The notes: generated by a model from the sequence alone, not told the origin. Counted from the stretch's first letter, positions 25,376 through 33,449 are shown. The stretch is 64,000 nucleotides of DNA from Eubacterium limosum (GCF_000807675.2 NZ_CP019962.1:3941157-4005156), one strand, 5' to 3'. Translations and numbers: made by a program.

Positions 25376-26287
25376 TTAATTAGTATCTATTAATTTTTTA
25401 GGCAATTTAAATTCTTTTCCCAAAATAAAATCGAATTCGTCTGGATCAAACTGCACATAACCACTCCATGGATAAAAAGTTAGTTCTCCAAAATATATCT
25501 TTCCTTTACAATTATACAAATCGACTCTAACATACGGAAATTCTTCAGATAATTTGCTTGCTATTTCTAGCATCTTTTCGAAATTTTTTGGTTTTTCCAG
25601 TACTCTGTCCGCGGAAGGACAATCGCTTTTAACAGCTATATTATTCCATTCTGTGTCATAAAAATTCCTCTTGTGTCCTACATATCTATCAACATCCACA
25701 ATTATATATTTGGGGTTCCCTTTATAGCAAAAAATCTTATAATCGTTAACTCCAGCTTCAGGGTTTTCTTCATTCACTAATAGTTCTTCCAATATGATAC
25801 CTGGTATAAGGTTATAATAGGCCCATTCTCGTCCTCCTGTCCTTGTTTTAAATATTTGGGGTTTTAATTTCTTATTCAATTCCGTTATATCAAGTTTTTT
25901 TTTATCCTTACAAATAACTACATTTAATCCACCGCCACCATTTGTCGTTTTAATTACAAATTGATTTGGTAATCTTTCCCACTCTACCTGATCAATAGAA
26001 TCGTATTTTGCAATTAATTTTACCAGTATATTATCTAGTCCTTTGCTTTTTACATATTCTCGTACTTTATATTTATCTACACATTGATGCATAATTGAAT
26101 TTTTATAATTAAGCTTATACCACTGCAATTTTTCTGTATATCGCTTAGGATCTTCTAAATTTAAACTTCTTCCCGTTTTAATTTTGTACTGAAACTTTAA
26201 CATAAGTTTATCTGGAACAAAACGCAATGCATTCAAAATAATTGCTCTTGCTTCAGGTGTCTTTATAATTTTTTTATAATCCATCAT
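25376..26287 (-). CDS. TupA-like ATP-grasp protein
   Basis: 303 residues. DKYKVREYVKSKGLDNILVKLI, FVIKTTNGGGGLNVVICKDK and YVRVDLYNCKGKIYFGELTFYP match the ATP-grasp family named after the teichuronic-acid protein TupA. Members are common in capsule and teichuronic loci and are thought to ligate an amino acid or other carboxylate to the glycan. This fits an operon that makes uronic-acid precursors. The ATG follows GGAGATTAG. It is strongly AT-rich. Confidence 0.85.
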   Translation of the reverse strand: MMDYKKIIKTPEARAIILNALRFVPDKLMLKFQYKIKTGRSLNLEDPKRYTEKLQWYKLNYKNSIMHQCVDKYKVREYVKSKGLDNILVKLIAKYDSIDQVEWERLPNQFVIKTTNGGGGLNVVICKDKKKLDITELNKKLKPQIFKTRTGGREWAYYNLIPGIILEELLVNEENPEAGVNDYKIFCYKGNPKYIIVDVDRYVGHKRNFYDTEWNNIAVKSDCPSADRVLEKPKNFEKMLEIASKLSEEFPYVRVDLYNCKGKIYFGELTFYPWSGYVQFDPDEFDFILGKEFKLPKKLIDTN

Positions 26288-26361
26288 CTAATCTCCGAAA
26301 TATATTTTCCACCACTATTTTTTGCGAACATTTAATCGCATTTACCAGTGGTCTTTTATGC

Positions 26362-27339
26362 TTAAGTCAACAAACTATCGCTATACCAGTCAACAAATTT
26401 AATCGCACCTTCCTTCAATCCTATCGACGGTTTAAATCCAATATCCTCCACCAACTCCTTCACATCCGCAAACGTCTGATAAACATCCCCCGGCTGCATC
26501 GGATAAAATTCCTTAACAGCTTTCTTCCCAATGCACTCTTCCAGAATTTCAATAAAATCCATCAGCTTTTCCGGATGGTTATTTCCGATGTTGTAGACCT
26601 TGTGTTGCACGTTGTTTTCGTCCTCTTTTGGAGCAAAGGTTAAAAGCCTGAAGATTCCCTCAACGATATCGTCGATATAGGTGAAATCCCGGTACATCTC
26701 TCCATTGTTAAAAACCTTGATGGGCTCTCCCTTGAGGATCTTCTCTGTAAAGGAATAGTAGGCCATGTCTGGCCGGCCATAAGGGCCGTAGACGGTGAAG
26801 AATCTTAAGCCGGTTGATGGGATGCTGTACAGCTTGCTGTAGGCATAGGCCAGAAGTTCATTGCTCTTTTTGGTGGCCGCATAAAGGCTGACGGGCTGAT
26901 CGGTTTTATCTTCGGTTGAGAAGGGCACTTTTTTATTAGCGCCGTAAACGGAGCTTGAGGATGCGTAGATTAAATGTTTTGGTTTGTGGTAGCGGCAGGC
27001 TTCCAAAATATTGAAAAATCCAATGATGTTGGATTCAATATAGGCCTCTGGATTTTTGATGCTGTAGCGCACGCCTGCCTGTGCCGCCAAATTTACGACA
27101 ATTTCATGTTGATATTGTTCAAAAATACGGTCTATGGCTTCTTTGTCTGCCAGATCGCCTTTGATAAAAATAAAATTGCTGTATTCTTTTAAAATGTTCA
27201 AACGGCTCTCTTTTAAGCGGACATCGTAGTAAGGGTTCATATTGTCAAACCCAATGACTTTTTTCCCTTCGTCCAACAGCCTTTTTGACAGATGAAATCC
27301 GATGAAGCCAGCTGCTCCGGTAACAAGGATATTTTCCAT
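26362..27339 (-). CDS. UDP-glucuronate 4-epimerase-type SDR
   Basis: 325 residues, extended SDR. The NAD-binding ENILVTGAAGFIGFHLSKRL motif, the catalytic SLYAATKKSNE (YxxxK) and the TGLRFFTVYGPYGRPDMA signature are those of UDP-GlcA 4-epimerases (CapI/LpsL type). With the adjacent UDP-glucose dehydrogenase it would produce UDP-galacturonate for the capsule. It marks the boundary where GC content returns to the genome norm. Confidence 0.9.
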   Translation of the reverse strand: MENILVTGAAGFIGFHLSKRLLDEGKKVIGFDNMNPYYDVRLKESRLNILKEYSNFIFIKGDLADKEAIDRIFEQYQHEIVVNLAAQAGVRYSIKNPEAYIESNIIGFFNILEACRYHKPKHLIYASSSSVYGANKKVPFSTEDKTDQPVSLYAATKKSNELLAYAYSKLYSIPSTGLRFFTVYGPYGRPDMAYYSFTEKILKGEPIKVFNNGEMYRDFTYIDDIVEGIFRLLTFAPKEDENNVQHKVYNIGNNHPEKLMDFIEILEECIGKKAVKEFYPMQPGDVYQTFADVKELVEDIGFKPSIGLKEGAIKFVDWYSDSLLT

Positions 27340-27369
27340 TATTTCTATACTCTCTTTTTTAATGTGTCG

Positions 27370-28695
27370 TTACTTTAAGCTTGGTCTCCCAATGCTGTGG
27401 TATTCAACGCCTGTTTCTTTCATACGCTGCAGGTCATAGATGTTTCTGCCGTCATAGACAAGGGGTGTTTTCATTTTCGCTGTATAAATTTCAGGAGGAA
27501 GTTCTTTTATTTCTGTCCATTCGGTAAAGATAAAGGTAACGCTGGCGTCTTCAAGGGCTTCCTCTGGGGTGGAGACATAGGTGATCGTTCCCTTATCATT
27601 TTTTCCTTCAGGGTATTTTTTCTTAAAATTTTCTTTCCCTACGGGATCGTAGGCAAAAATCTGGGCGCCCTGTTTTAAAAGCAGGGGTATGTTTTCTAAG
27701 GATGGAGCTTCTCTTAGATCATCGGTGCCAGGTTTAAAGGTTAAACCGAGAACAGCGACTTTTAATCCGTTAAAGGTAATCAGGCGTTCACAAGCTTTTT
27801 TAAAGAGCCGCACCTTTTGCGCCTGATTCACATCCACAGCGGCCTCAACGGTTTTCAACTGATAACCATTCTGACGGGCCAGGTATTTGAGGGCCTTGGT
27901 ATCTTTGGGAAAACAGGAACCGCCGTATCCGATGCCGGCATTTAAAAACCGTTGGCCAATTCTTTGGTCATAAGACATACCTTTTGCCACATCTTCAATA
28001 TTTGCGCCGACCCGTTCGCACAGATTGGCAATATCGTTCATATAGGATATTTTGAGTGCCAGGAAGTCATTGCTGGCGTACTTGATCATTTCTGCGCTTC
28101 GTCGGCTGACGGATACGATGGGCAGGTGAAAAGGCTCATAGATTTCTTTCAGTATTTTTTCTGCTTTTTTGCTTTCGGTCCCGATGATAATTCTTGCGGC
28201 CTGCAGCGTATCTCTCACCGCGGTTCCCTGGGCTAAAAACTCGGGATTGCTGGCCACCTCCACGCTAACGTCTTTTTCCAGTGAATCTTTGATAAACTGC
28301 TCAACTTTATCGTTTGTGCCAACCGGCACGGTGGACTTTACAACGACCAGACAGTCATGCTCAATGCTCTCGGCAATCTGCCTGGCAACCATGGCCACAT
28401 AGGTTAAATCGGCGGAACCGTCTGGCTGTTCGGGTGTACCGACGCCGATAAAGATCGCATCGGCTTCACGGTAGGCTTTCTGATAATCGGTGGTGTAGTC
28501 AAGACGTCCGGCTTTGTAATTCTTAACCATCAGGGCTTCTAAATCCTGTTCATAAATCGGGCTTTTTCCAGACTGCATCTGCCGGACCTTATTCTCATCA
28601 ACGTCCACGCAGAGCACCTGATGTCCCACTTCGGCAAAACACACGCCGGCGACTAAGCCGACATAGCCAGTGCCTGCTACTGCGATTTTATACAT
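27370..28695 (-). CDS. ugd: UDP-glucose 6-dehydrogenase
   Basis: 441 residues. It oxidises UDP-glucose to UDP-glucuronate with two NAD+. The Rossmann motif VAGTGYVGLVAGVCFAEVGH opens the protein; GYGGSCFPKDTKAL (about residue 257-270) carries the catalytic cysteine; the C-terminal domain contains VLGLTFKPGTDDLREAPS. The ATG follows AAAGGAG. The next gene downstream is the UDP-GlcA epimerase, giving a two-step route to galacturonic acid. Confidence 0.95.
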   Translation of the reverse strand: MYKIAVAGTGYVGLVAGVCFAEVGHQVLCVDVDENKVRQMQSGKSPIYEQDLEALMVKNYKAGRLDYTTDYQKAYREADAIFIGVGTPEQPDGSADLTYVAMVARQIAESIEHDCLVVVKSTVPVGTNDKVEQFIKDSLEKDVSVEVASNPEFLAQGTAVRDTLQAARIIIGTESKKAEKILKEIYEPFHLPIVSVSRRSAEMIKYASNDFLALKISYMNDIANLCERVGANIEDVAKGMSYDQRIGQRFLNAGIGYGGSCFPKDTKALKYLARQNGYQLKTVEAAVDVNQAQKVRLFKKACERLITFNGLKVAVLGLTFKPGTDDLREAPSLENIPLLLKQGAQIFAYDPVGKENFKKKYPEGKNDKGTITYVSTPEEALEDASVTFIFTEWTEIKELPPEIYTAKMKTPLVYDGRNIYDLQRMKETGVEYHSIGRPSLK

Positions 28696-28728
28696 ATAAA
28701 CTCCTTTTTTGTCTCAAATATTTGATGC

Positions 28729-29838
28729 TTATTTATTTTTATCAATTAAAAACTTTTCAATTTCTTCCATATAAGCGTCAACCACAATCTGGCGGTCAAA
28801 TTCCTGTTCTACTTTTTTGCGGCCGTTTAGTCCCATTTGTACACGCTCTTCATTTGAAAGGGCTAAAAATCTTTCGATGGCCTGAACTAAGCTTTCTGTA
28901 TTCTTTGCCTCAAAAAGAAACCCGGTCTTTCCGTCCTCCATGGTTTCGCCACAGCCGCTCCGGTTGGTGGTGATCACGGGACGTCCGCAAGCTTCGCTTT
29001 CTAACAATACGTTTGACATCCCTTCTGGATAATAGGATGGGTGAATGGTACAATGGGCTCTTTGATGGAATACCCTCACATCGTCTTGAAGTCCGTGATA
29101 TTGAATCACACCGCGCGCTTCATAGGCCTTTAAAATGTCCTCATAGGCTTCCTCACAAAAACCCAGGACGTGAAAACGCGTATGGGGATATTTCTCGCGA
29201 ATGATTTCTGCGGCTTCTAAATATTGATCAATGCCTTTTTCTTTCATTACTCGGGCGATAAATAAAAACTCGATGGTGTCATCGGGCGGGTATGGTAAAA
29301 GGATGAAATGTTTTAGATTGACGCCTGATCCCGGAATGAGGCGATGCTTGTCATTAGCGATTTGACGTTCTGAAAAAAACTGTTTGTTTTCTTTGTTTTG
29401 GAAAAAAACGCAACGTACACTCTGAAAGGCTTTTTTATAAAGTGCCACGGTTATTTTTTGCATGATACCTGGATTTTCAACGGCTGTACCTAATCCGGTG
29501 ATGTTGGCAATGTAAGGAATGCCCAATTTTTGACAGGCCATGCCTCCGTAGATTGTGGGTTTGATGGTGTAGGTTAGAACCGCATCGGGGTTGTACTCTT
29601 GCATAATTTTTTTGTAATTTTGAAGGAGCTTCATATCGGTGACGAGATTTGTGCCGTGGCGGTCAATGGGGGTTTCATAATAAGTACATCCCATTTGGAT
29701 TAATCGATCGACTTTTTTTCCATACGGCAATACGATTGCTACCGCCAACCCTTTTTCTAAAAGTTTTTCAATGATTTCTTTTCGGAAGTTGTAGATGACA
29801 ATATCGTGATTTCCAATAAGCATTATTCTTTTCTTCAT
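28729..29838 (-). CDS. Family 4 glycosyltransferase (GT-B)
   Basis: 369 residues. MLIGNHDIVIYNFRKEIIEKL near the start and SYYPEGMSNVLLESEACGRPVI (E-x7-E motif) near residue 275 define a GT-B retaining transferase. It probably adds the second sugar to the lipid-linked first sugar. It overlaps the upstream SDR gene by four bases (ATGA), so translation is coupled. Confidence 0.92.
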   Translation of the reverse strand: MKKRIMLIGNHDIVIYNFRKEIIEKLLEKGLAVAIVLPYGKKVDRLIQMGCTYYETPIDRHGTNLVTDMKLLQNYKKIMQEYNPDAVLTYTIKPTIYGGMACQKLGIPYIANITGLGTAVENPGIMQKITVALYKKAFQSVRCVFFQNKENKQFFSERQIANDKHRLIPGSGVNLKHFILLPYPPDDTIEFLFIARVMKEKGIDQYLEAAEIIREKYPHTRFHVLGFCEEAYEDILKAYEARGVIQYHGLQDDVRVFHQRAHCTIHPSYYPEGMSNVLLESEACGRPVITTNRSGCGETMEDGKTGFLFEAKNTESLVQAIERFLALSNEERVQMGLNGRKKVEQEFDRQIVVDAYMEEIEKFLIDKNK

Positions 29839-30710
29839 ACTGTCGCTTTACTCTCTGTCTTTATAATCGAATCTTTTACATCACAGATACAATATTTAAA
29901 GTTCTGATAATTGGACATTTCTTTTTCATACACCAGACTTCCAAAAACTTTGTTAATCATGGGCACTTCTTTAAAGCCCCATCGGATCAATCCATTAAAC
30001 ACTTTGGTTAAACGCATTTTCTTTCCATAAACCTCGGCGATGGTTTTGACCAGCTCAGTGGTTTTGACGTATTCCTTATTTTGTGGAAAGAAAATGCCTC
30101 TCGCTTCATTGTCGATCATCAAGCGGATAAATTCGCAGAGATTCTCAATGTAGAGCATACTCCGCTCATTCTCAATGTCTGGGAATACTGGTGTTTTTCT
30201 GGCTAATCTGGCTAGCTTTGGGTAATTCCCTTTGGAGCCTTTGCCGTAGATCATGGGTGGTCTGAGGATCACAACCTTAAAGTGCTCATCCTGAAGGGGC
30301 TGGATGCCCTGTTCGGCCTGCAGCTTGCTGTTGCCGTAGAAGTTGGTCGGTGTGGGGATGGTGTCTTTTGTGATCACGCGCTTTTCACCGAGCTTGCTGC
30401 TGTCGCCATAGACAATGATGCTGCTCATGAAGATGAATTGCTTCACGCCCTCGGCTTTGGCTTTTTTAGCGGCTTCAATGGTCAGATCTCGGTTCACTTG
30501 ATAATACAGATCCTCCATGTTGGCTTTGGCGTCCACATGGGCGATGCCTGCGACGTGAAAGACCACGTCGTAGTCGCTAAAATCATAGGACTGCCAGTCT
30601 TCCTTGGTATCAAGGGTATCGATCGGGTACTCCTCTGGCCACTGACGCACCCACTTCTCAAAGGAGGTGCCAATATAGCTGTCTTTTCCGGTGATTAAAA
30701 TCCGTTTCAT
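29835..30710 (-). CDS. NAD-dependent epimerase/dehydratase family SDR
   Basis: 291 residues. The nucleotide motif is ILITGKDSYIGTSFEKWV, with SYIG replacing the usual GFIG. FMSSIIVYGD and YGNSKLQAE supply the catalytic Ser and YxxxK. The subfamily seen next to initiating sugar transferases modifies a nucleotide sugar or polyprenyl-linked sugar. It overlaps both neighbours (ATGA at each end). Exact reaction unknown. Confidence 0.85.
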   Translation of the reverse strand: MKRILITGKDSYIGTSFEKWVRQWPEEYPIDTLDTKEDWQSYDFSDYDVVFHVAGIAHVDAKANMEDLYYQVNRDLTIEAAKKAKAEGVKQFIFMSSIIVYGDSSKLGEKRVITKDTIPTPTNFYGNSKLQAEQGIQPLQDEHFKVVILRPPMIYGKGSKGNYPKLARLARKTPVFPDIENERSMLYIENLCEFIRLMIDNEARGIFFPQNKEYVKTTELVKTIAEVYGKKMRLTKVFNGLIRWGFKEVPMINKVFGSLVYEKEMSNYQNFKYCICDVKDSIIKTESKATV

Positions 30711-31327
30711 TTCAAGTCCTCCTCAATGCCCATGGCCCCGGTACCGCCTTCCTGTACGCCTTCGTTTTTTAAAACGGAGGTGATGGTTTTAAAGAACATT
30801 TTACAGTCAAAGGGAAAGCTGATGTTTTTTACATATTGTCCATCCAGCTTTGCTTTGATTGGGATTTCCAGTTCATCCCGGCCGCTGATCTGTGCCAGAC
30901 CGGTAAGCCCTGGCCGCACGTCGTTGGCCTTGTACTGGTCTCGTTCTGCAATCAAATCTTCCTGATTCCAGAGTGCCGGGCGTGGTCCGATGATGCTCAT
31001 CTCGCCTTTGATGATGTTAAAAATCTGTGGCAGCTCATCTAAACTTGTTTTCCTTAAAAACTTGCCGACCTTTGTAATGTACTGATCGGGGTTTTTGAGC
31101 ATGTGGGTAGGGGTATCTTTTGGCGTATCGATGGACATGGTCCGGAATTTATAAATATTAAAGTGCTGTTTATGGATTCCAACACGTTTTTGTTTGAAAA
31201 GTATCGGTCCTTTGGAATCGGCTTTGATGGCGATCACAAGGATACCGTACACGGGTGAAAGGATGATCAGTCCAACCGTGGACAGTGTAAAATCCAGTAT
31301 TCGCTTGAGATATTTCTGATAGATCAT
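30707..31327 (-). CDS. Initiating sugar transferase (undecaprenyl-phosphate sugar-1-P transferase)
   Basis: 206 residues, the short form with one N-terminal membrane segment (residues 10-35). KADSKGPILFKQKRVG, FKFRTM-like YKFRTMSID, and KTSLDELPQIFNIIKGEMSIIGPRP are the hallmark motifs of the WcaJ/PglC fold. It loads the first sugar phosphate on undecaprenyl phosphate and so starts capsule synthesis. Its ribosome-binding site AGGAGTG lies inside the coding end of a 27-codon upstream frame. Confidence 0.94.
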   Translation of the reverse strand: MIYQKYLKRILDFTLSTVGLIILSPVYGILVIAIKADSKGPILFKQKRVGIHKQHFNIYKFRTMSIDTPKDTPTHMLKNPDQYITKVGKFLRKTSLDELPQIFNIIKGEMSIIGPRPALWNQEDLIAERDQYKANDVRPGLTGLAQISGRDELEIPIKAKLDGQYVKNISFPFDCKMFFKTITSVLKNEGVQEGGTGAMGIEEDLK

Positions 31328-31328
31328 C

Positions 31329-31412
31329 TTACACTCCTACTTCAAAGCTGTATTCTGGTTCTTCTTCCTCTATGACTTCTTCTGGTTCTTTCAGCTTTTC
31401 TTCTTGTTCCAT
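31329..31412 (-). CDS. Short Glu-rich peptide leading the capsule operon
   Basis: A 27-codon frame starting at an ATG with an AGAGGA site seven bases upstream and ending two bases before the sugar-transferase ATG. Twelve of 27 residues are Glu (EEVIEEEEPEY in the centre), with no Cys, His or aromatic cluster beyond one Tyr and one Phe. The stop region carries the ribosome-binding site of the next gene, so translation of this peptide would affect capsule initiation. It may be a coupling leader or a small acidic partner protein. Confidence 0.55.
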   Translation of the reverse strand: MEQEEKLKEPEEVIEEEEPEYSFEVGV

Positions 31413-31682
31413 ATTGCATCCTCTTTTCGGAACGCTGGGGGTAGCATTCCCTACATTTCATTCAATAATTTAAAACTCGTAGCACTCATGATCAAAACTG
31501 ATCTTTGATCTTTACTTTCATCGCATTGCGTTTGCTTTCTCTATAAGGAAAAAGACAAACACAATGCGATGTGAAATAAAAATAGGTGGTGCTAAACCTG
31601 TACTTCTGGCCTTATAGACGAAAAGCACACCTATAAATTTCTTCACAGGATTTAATTATAATTAGCTCAACCACTATGTTTA
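31413..31682. other. Structured spacer between the TnpB-like gene and the capsule operon
   Basis: 270 bp with no gene. It holds a hairpin over the TnpB-like stop codon (31679-31702), a TATAAT-like element on the minus strand near 31655, a long hairpin (31519-31571), a GATCAAA/TTTGATC inverted repeat near 31490-31512 and a small GTAGGGAATGCTAC hairpin near 31440. It must contain the capsule promoter or leader and could contain a guide RNA for the TnpB-like protein. None of these roles is proven. Confidence 0.5.
31519..31571. repeat. Long near-perfect hairpin in the capsule leader
   Basis: Arms CATCGCATTGCGTTTG (31519-31534) and CAAACACAATGCGATG (31556-31571) pair over 16 positions with one wobble, and the CTTT/AAAG bases inside extend the stem. 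No T tract follows on either strand, so it is not an ordinary terminator. It may be an RNA processing, antitermination or guide-RNA structure. Confidence 0.6.
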
Positions 31683-31702
31683 TCAGGCAACACCCTGATA
31701 AA
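31679..31702. repeat. Hairpin over the stop codon of the TnpB-like gene
   Basis: TTTATCAGG and CCTGATAAA form a perfect 9-bp stem with a six-base loop that includes the end of the gene. IS200/IS605 elements carry subterminal hairpins at the right end, and omega RNAs end in this region, so this may mark the relic element end. Confidence 0.55.
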
Positions 31703-33038
31703 ATTTGTAATAAAACCCTTTCCCCAGATTTCTCGCGCTGTTCAGCGCTGTACTCCCCCGGTGCCCTTCTTTACACATGAAGTTCTTCCCACCGTAAAAG
31801 TTTGGGCTGGGGTTCTGGTACTCGGTGTTGTGCTTGGCGATGGGGGCATCGCAGTGGTAGCACCGGGTGCTGGCGTAGTAGGGTTTGCTGGTCATTGCGA
31901 CCAGGCCTTGCTGCCAGGATTTGTACTGGACATAGCGGGCAATGCGCCTTCCGATAAAGTCGTAGAGTGTTTTGCCCAGATAGGGCTTTTTCGCCTGATT
32001 GAAGCTTTCTTTTAGCTCGGGCAGAACGATGAGTTTGGCGCCCTGCTTAATGGCGTAATCGACGATTTTACGGCTTACCTCATGAGCGTAGTGGTCGGTC
32101 AGGCGGGTGATTTTGTCATAATATTTTGCATTGGGGCGGCCTGGTTGATGACCTTGCGGAACGATACCCGCTTCGGCTTGTCCATAAGACGACAAGCCTC
32201 GGGGGCAGACCTCGAGGGCTTCGTTCCCCTCAGGTTGCTTTATAAGCCTGGGGGCCTTGTTCCCAGCAAGGCCGCGTTTGGTATACCCCAGAAGCAGCTT
32301 CCTACGGTGGGCCAGTTCTTTTCCGCCCTTGATGAAATATGGGGCGGTGGCGCGACCGTCTGCTTCGATGGTGGTACAAACCGCGAGACTGTCGGAACCG
32401 GTGAGGGCCACGGCGACAAACTTTTCATTTTGCTGTACACGCTCCTTGGCGGTCCGGCTGTCTTCCACGATCTCCTTGACGGGGATGTGTAGCATGACTT
32501 TTTTCTTCTTAATGACAATGGTCGGGCTCATAAGCTCGGCGTTTTCTGGAAAGGGCCTTCCCGTATAACGGTGCTTGACCCAGGCCCAGGTTTTGCCGGT
32601 GTTGAGCTTAAGCAGTATGCTTTTCTCGTCAAAGTCTTTGTACATGCCCTTGTAGTAGAGCATGGACATATGCAGACACTTTGGCGGTCTGGGCTTTCCG
32701 CTTTTTATCGGGCCTTCCTGCCACGCCTTGAGCTTTCCCACATAGCTTCTATACATGCTGATGGCCGCGTTGATGGCGGCGCGCCGGAAGTACAGGGGGA
32801 TTTTCTCAAAGGGCAGGGGCGTTTCGGGCGGGGTGCCGTCTCGCTGTTTTATTGTCTGCAGCTCTAAATGACGCAGTAAATTCTGATTGGAGAGACTGAG
32901 TGCTTCGGGCTGCTTCTCGAGCAGTTTGTAGTAGAATGCCAGGACAGCGTCAAAGAGAGACTGGGTTTGTTTAAACCAGTCTAAATGCTTGTAATTTAGC
33001 TGTATTTTGTACGTCGTGATGGCGTATCCCGCACTCAT
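31683..33038 (-). CDS. TnpB-like protein with substituted RuvC active site
   Basis: 451 residues from the ATG at 33038, preceded by GGAGG at seven bases (an earlier ATG at 33098 has no site). It belongs to the IS200/IS605 TnpB (OrfB) superfamily: an N-terminal recognition region, RuvC segments, and a C-terminal zinc finger (CYHC ... CKEGH). By my alignment the RuvC-I Asp is Ala (VAVALTG instead of GIDxG), the RuvC-II Glu is Pro (IVLPELK instead of IVxEDL) and the RuvC-III Asp is Ala (STALNSARNLG instead of ADxNAAxNIG). The frame is otherwise intact. No TnpA is present. This resembles nuclease-dead TnpB homologues (TldR) that act as RNA-guided repressors. An alternative arrangement of catalytic residues (Asp in TGSDS, Glu in PELKE) cannot be excluded. 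Confidence 0.8.
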   Translation of the reverse strand: MSAGYAITTYKIQLNYKHLDWFKQTQSLFDAVLAFYYKLLEKQPEALSLSNQNLLRHLELQTIKQRDGTPPETPLPFEKIPLYFRRAAINAAISMYRSYVGKLKAWQEGPIKSGKPRPPKCLHMSMLYYKGMYKDFDEKSILLKLNTGKTWAWVKHRYTGRPFPENAELMSPTIVIKKKKVMLHIPVKEIVEDSRTAKERVQQNEKFVAVALTGSDSLAVCTTIEADGRATAPYFIKGGKELAHRRKLLLGYTKRGLAGNKAPRLIKQPEGNEALEVCPRGLSSYGQAEAGIVPQGHQPGRPNAKYYDKITRLTDHYAHEVSRKIVDYAIKQGAKLIVLPELKESFNQAKKPYLGKTLYDFIGRRIARYVQYKSWQQGLVAMTSKPYYASTRCYHCDAPIAKHNTEYQNPSPNFYGGKNFMCKEGHRGSTALNSARNLGKGFYYKFYQGVA

Positions 33039-33057
33039 TTTGGGGCCTCCGTTTGTT

Positions 33058-33090
33058 CGCAGACTATTCAAGGTCTGCGAGTCTTTTTTT
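33058..33090. repeat. Hairpin repeat, copy 1 (loop TATTCAAG)
   Basis: CGCAGAC, an 8-nt loop TATTCAAG, GTCTGCG, then AGTC and a T run. Compared with copy 2 at 33419-33449, the flanks (TTGTTCG before, CGAGTCTTTTT after) are in the same orientation while the central 22 bp is inverted. It lies directly upstream of the ribosome-binding site of the TnpB-like gene. Confidence 0.65.
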
Positions 33091-33265
33091 AATTTCACTT
33101 TTTTATAATTTAACTGCGATACCTATTATAACATTAGGTAATGAAAAAAGCATCAACTTTTTTAAAAAAATTAAATATTTTTCTTCAAAGTCAATTTATG
33201 TCTATATTTTAACAATAAAAGTGTTTTTCGTCAAATTTTCGTTTCTTATTTATAAAAGACCGATG

Positions 33266-33285
33266 TGGTCAAAACATGGTCAGAG
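33266..33285. repeat. TGGTCA direct repeat, copy 1
   Basis: TGGTCAAAACATGGTCAGAG contains two GGTCA units. A second copy with one inserted base is at 33355-33375, about 90 bp away. Confidence 0.55.
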
Positions 33286-33354
33286 TAAAGCTTGAATATC
33301 TTGATTTTATGCTGTTTTCTTTATGCTTTTATTTTTAAATTCTAAAATCTTCTT

Positions 33355-33375
33355 TGGTCAAAAATATGGTCAGCG
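33355..33375. repeat. TGGTCA direct repeat, copy 2
   Basis: TGGTCAAAAATATGGTCAGC matches copy 1 with a single-base insertion. Four GGTCA units in about 110 bp suggest a protein-binding array. Confidence 0.55.
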
Positions 33376-33418
33376 AAACGGAAAAGCATGTAATTGCTTG
33401 GCCTTTAAATGTATTGTT

Positions 33419-33449
33419 CGTAGACCTTGAATAGTCCACGAGTCTTTTT
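33419..33449. repeat. Hairpin repeat, copy 2 (loop CTTGAATA)
   Basis: CGTAGAC, an 8-nt loop CTTGAATA, GTCCACG, then AGTCTTTTT. The loop is the exact reverse complement of the copy 1 loop, so the two RNAs or strands could pair over about 20 bases. Confidence 0.65.

Noticed and set aside
33058-33449. CRISPR array at the repeats upstream of the TnpB-like gene
   Set aside because: Only two copies, cores in opposite orientation, separated by more than 300 bp with no regular spacers and no cas genes.
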